Shown: positions 60,967-64,000 of the stretch, one piece after another
Position numbering within the stretch: position 1 is the stretch's first letter
Layout: each line of letters opens with the position of its first letter
Assembly: GCF_002901445.1 (NCBI RefSeq)
Contig: NZ_PPPD01000001.1
Location: 2,858,501-2,922,500, forward strand
Length of the DNA stretch: 64,000 nucleotides
DNA from: Deinococcus koreensis
GTDB lineage: Bacteria; Deinococcota; Deinococci; Deinococcales; Deinococcaceae
Reading direction: 5' to 3'
Translations under genes and position numbers: made by a program
Notes under the pieces: generated by a model
Told to the model about the DNA's origin: nothing
The model's input: the letters and a program-made list of their open reading frames with translations, nothing else
The model's database searches: none

Positions 60967-60972
60967 TATGGT
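60967..60972 (+). promoter_or_regulatory. -10 box of the second TetR gene
   Basis: TATGGT eight bases before the ATG at 60981. Confidence 0.4.
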
Positions 60973-60980
60973 CTGAACCC

Positions 60981-61649
60981 ATGGTCAGTACACTTTCCCG
61001 CCCCGCCCGTGCGCGCAGCGCCGCCGAGAAGAACCAACGCCGCGACGACATTCTGAGGGCCGCCGAACGCCTCTGGACGAGCACCTCCTACACCGACCTG
61101 AGCATGAACCACGTGGCCCGCGAGGCCAAGCTGGCCAAGGGCACCCTCTACCTGTACTTCGACACCAAGGAAGAACTGTTCCTGGCCCTGGTCACCGAGC
61201 ACCTGCACACCTGGGTGACCAGCACCGTGAGGCTGCTGCAGGAACGCCAGCCGGGCAGCCCCCAGGCGGTGGCCGACGTGCTGATCGACGCCAGTGCGGA
61301 CGTGGCGCCCCTCAGGCGGCTGCTGGTGCTGCTGGGCACGGTGCTGGAGCGTAACGTGCGCCCCGAGCTGACCCGCGAGTTCCGCAGGGAGCTGCGGGCC
61401 CGGATCGGCGTGCTGGTCTCGCACCTGCCCTTCAGCGAGGCGACCGGCCTGCGGATTCTGCGCCATCTCTACGCCCTGGGACTGGGCTGGCAGCAGCTCA
61501 CCGAGGAAATGACGCTGAGCGCCCCGCCCAGCGACGCCCAGCGCGAGCCGGAAGGGGCCTCCGATCCCTTCTCCCACGAGTTCGAACTTGCCATGCGGGC
61601 GGTCATCGACCGGCTGGCGGCCGAGGAGCCCCGCGGCAGCCAGGCCTGA
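60981..61649 (+). CDS. TetR-family transcriptional regulator
   Basis: The 222-residue protein has a classic TetR head (QRRDDILRAAERLWTSTSYT, LSMNHVAREAKLAKGTLYLYF, TKEELFLALVTEHLHTW). The ligand-binding half (LLVLLGTVLERNVRPELTREF) is of the common unassigned type. The palindrome 40 bases upstream suggests autoregulation and perhaps control of the divergent exported-protein gene. Confidence 0.9.
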   Translation: MVSTLSRPARARSAAEKNQRRDDILRAAERLWTSTSYTDLSMNHVAREAKLAKGTLYLYFDTKEELFLALVTEHLHTWVTSTVRLLQERQPGSPQAVADVLIDASADVAPLRRLLVLLGTVLERNVRPELTREFRRELRARIGVLVSHLPFSEATGLRILRHLYALGLGWQQLTEEMTLSAPPSDAQREPEGASDPFSHEFELAMRAVIDRLAAEEPRGSQA

Positions 61650-61785
61650 GTGGCTGTCCGGCCGCCGGCCTCTGCTGCCGGTCAGCTCCGTTCTGTCCTG
61701 AGACACAGTCTGACTGGTGGCGGCCCTGCCGAGGGGCCCCGCACAAGCCCTACACAGCCGCCCCCCTCCCGGCGCCGGGGCTGCG

Positions 61786-61791
61786 TATCCT
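61786..61791 (+). promoter_or_regulatory. -10 box of purU, leaderless
   Basis: TATCCT seven bases before the ATG at 61799. Confidence 0.6.
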
Positions 61792-61798
61792 CTGAGCC

Positions 61799-62724
<926 letters not shown>

Positions 62725-62728
<4 letters not shown>

Positions 62729-63192
62729 GCACGCCAGTCACGCCCGAACGCCAGGCCCTGCTGGACGAGGGCGACCGGCTGGCCCGCGCGCTGGCGCAGA
62801 CCCTGATCTGCACACTGGACGACCAGCCCAGGGTGATCCTGCTGGGCCGCAGCCTGGCCGTGAACCTGCTGCCGGCCTTTCAGGACACCCTGGAACTGAT
62901 CAGCCGGCGGGCCGGGCAGCCACAGCGGGGCCTGCTGACCCTGGACGACCGGGGCAAGCTGATGCTGCAGACCGTGGACGGCGACGGCGTGCTGCGTCAC
63001 CGCCTGGGGGCCGACAACCTGATCGCGGGGCTGCTCTACCGCCACGGCCGCCTCGACCCTGTGGTGCGCGCCCACCTGCAAGGCGGGCTGAGCGGCGACG
63101 AGCACCACGCCACGCGCGCCCTGGTGGCCTGCCTGAAGAGCCGGCCCGTGCTGCAGGCCATGCAGCGCCAGATCTCCGCCCTGCTGAAGTAG
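62725..63192 (+). CDS. conserved protein of unknown function with CTG start
   Basis: The 155 residues begin [20 protein letters not shown] and contain [22 protein letters not shown] and [19 protein letters not shown]. No domain is recognised. The frame has no ATG, GTG or TTG until GTG near 62832, which would cut about 35 well-formed residues. The CTG at 62725 overlaps the purU stop as CTGA, which suggests termination-reinitiation coupling. The gene is real by length and codon use; the start is inferred. Confidence 0.7.
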
Positions 63193-63246
63193 GGGGCTGA
63201 AAGAATGGAGAGGCCGTGATCCCCGAAGCCACAAGCCGTCCCTGGA

Positions 63247-63252
63247 TACACT
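63247..63252 (+). promoter_or_regulatory. -10 box, leaderless
   Basis: TACACT seven bases before the ATG at 63260. Confidence 0.55.
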
Positions 63253-63259
63253 CTGGAGC

Positions 63260-63706
63260 ATGGCGACCGTGTACCTGATCCTGCTGACCCTGCACAACAT
63301 CAACCGCTGGCTGGTGCTGGCGACCGGCGTATGGACACTGATCCGCACCGTGCCGGGCGTCCGCAGCGGCCGCGCCTTCACGCCGCAGGATCGCCGCCCG
63401 GTGGTGGCCTTCACCGGCACCGTGCACCTGCAGCTGATCCTGGGCCTGCTGTTGTACGGCCTGCTGGGCTCGCAGGGGGCGCCGGTCTTCGCGGGCGCCC
63501 CGAATGCCGGCTTCCAGTGGCAGCACCTGGGCCTAGGTCTGCTGGCGGCCGTCACCGCCACGGTGGGCAGCGCCCTGAGCCGCCGGGCCGCCAGCGACCG
63601 GGGCAAATTCCGCGTGGCGACCACCTGGACGGCCATCACGCTGCTGCTGGTGCTGCTGCTGATTCCCTGGTGGCGCCCGCTGCTGCGGCTGTTCACGGGG
63701 GGCTGA
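63260..63706 (+). CDS. small membrane protein of unknown function
   Basis: The 148 residues hold four predicted helices (YLILLTLHNINRWLVLATGV, VVAFTGTVHLQLILGLLLYG, LGLGLLAAVTATVGSALS, TWTAITLLLVLLLIPWW). Conserved-looking histidines occur in helices one and two (LHNINRW, TVHLQLILG) and in FQWQHLGLG, which might bind haem or metal. I recall similar four-helix proteins in Bacteroidetes but no function. Confidence 0.8.
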   Translation: MATVYLILLTLHNINRWLVLATGVWTLIRTVPGVRSGRAFTPQDRRPVVAFTGTVHLQLILGLLLYGLLGSQGAPVFAGAPNAGFQWQHLGLGLLAAVTATVGSALSRRAASDRGKFRVATTWTAITLLLVLLLIPWWRPLLRLFTGG

Positions 63707-63848
63707 GCGCTCCCCCGGACTGCCGTCTGAGGGCCGAATACGCGGAGCTGTCCCGAGTGTTCGACCCTCGTCCCTTGTCCGTCGCCGCTCTTCGCCACTC
63801 CGCGAGTCCCCGTGCCCTCGATGAATCGGGACGGGATCGGAGCCCTGG

Positions 63849-64000
63849 TCAGTCTGCGGCCACCGGCAGGGGCCCGACCTCTGGCGGCGCCCGGAACGGC
63901 AGGCGCAGGAGGTCGCGCAGCACCCGTGCGCCATGCGCCTTGCTGGGCATGTACCACGTGAAGAAACCCAGCCGCAGCGCCCAGGCCGCCCAGCCGGTCA
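63849..64000 (-). CDS. partial gene, C-terminal 50 residues
   Basis: An open frame enters from the right edge and ends at the TGA at 63849. Visible residues include GWAAWALRLGFFTWYMPSKA and RVLRDLLRLPFRAPPEVGP, suggesting a basic C-terminus. The family is not recognisable. Confidence 0.6.
   Translation of the reverse strand, partial: TGWAAWALRLGFFTWYMPSKAHGARVLRDLLRLPFRAPPEVGPLPVAAD

Overview
This 64 kb, high-GC window is almost certainly chromosomal DNA of a Deinococcus species. The gene families fit (FemAB-type peptide-bridge enzyme, long-form Hpf, type 2 IPP isomerase, PspA, a FadN-type fused beta-oxidation enzyme). In addition, about thirty genes have a TANNNT -10 box only 5-9 nt before an ATG, GTG or TTG. 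That is the leaderless-mRNA layout known for Deinococcus. A minority of genes instead carry a clear GGAGG-type ribosome binding site. The species cannot be named from the sequence alone.

Layout. 1-1070: accessory, lower-GC end with an Mrr-type restriction endonuclease and the edge of a GNAT-like gene. 1.2-9.5 kb: ilvD, a thiol-type conserved protein, an intradiol dioxygenase, a parvulin foldase, a FemAB-like transferase, a GH13 glucosidase and a tRNA nucleotidyltransferase. 9.5-11 kb: tRNA-Ala followed by a small lower-GC accessory patch. 11-18.7 kb: secreted or surface proteins, including a large ExeM/NucH-type nuclease lipoprotein, and a TauE/SafE exporter with a small partner. 19.4-24.8 kb: a fatty acid beta-oxidation cluster (fadN, alpha/beta hydrolase, fadA) interrupted by a small cassette encoding a four-helix-bundle protein. 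24.8-34 kb: lipoprotein, M16 peptidase, rRNA methyltransferase, dinB, pgi with a phosphotransferase gene. 34-44 kb: TetR regulator, hpf, butyrate-kinase-like protein, EF-G paralogue, threonine aldolase and several membrane proteins. 44-49.3 kb: initiator tRNA, fni, ruvA-ltrA, MFS transporter, GNAT. 49.5-58.5 kb: metG, rapZ-yvcK, proA, a DinB-superfamily protein, dxs coupled to a lipoprotein gene. 58.8-64 kb: pspA, exported protein divergent from a TetR regulator, purU and two small conserved genes.

The functional threads are fatty acid degradation (fadN, hydrolase, fadA), isoprenoid supply (fni, dxs), translation and its control (metG, hpf, EF-G paralogue, two tRNAs), DNA processing (dinB, ruvA, Mrr, secreted nuclease) and envelope maintenance (FemAB, PspA, foldase, M16 peptidase).

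The most interesting signals lie between genes. They are: a leaderless 17-codon Met-rich ORF followed by two hairpins upstream of metG; a 23-codon upstream ORF overlapping the fadN start; a palindrome covering the dinB -10 box; an inverted-repeat-flanked four-helix cassette inside the fad cluster; a 17-bp tandem array starting inside the end of hpf; and two multi-stem structures between the EF-G paralogue and ltaE.
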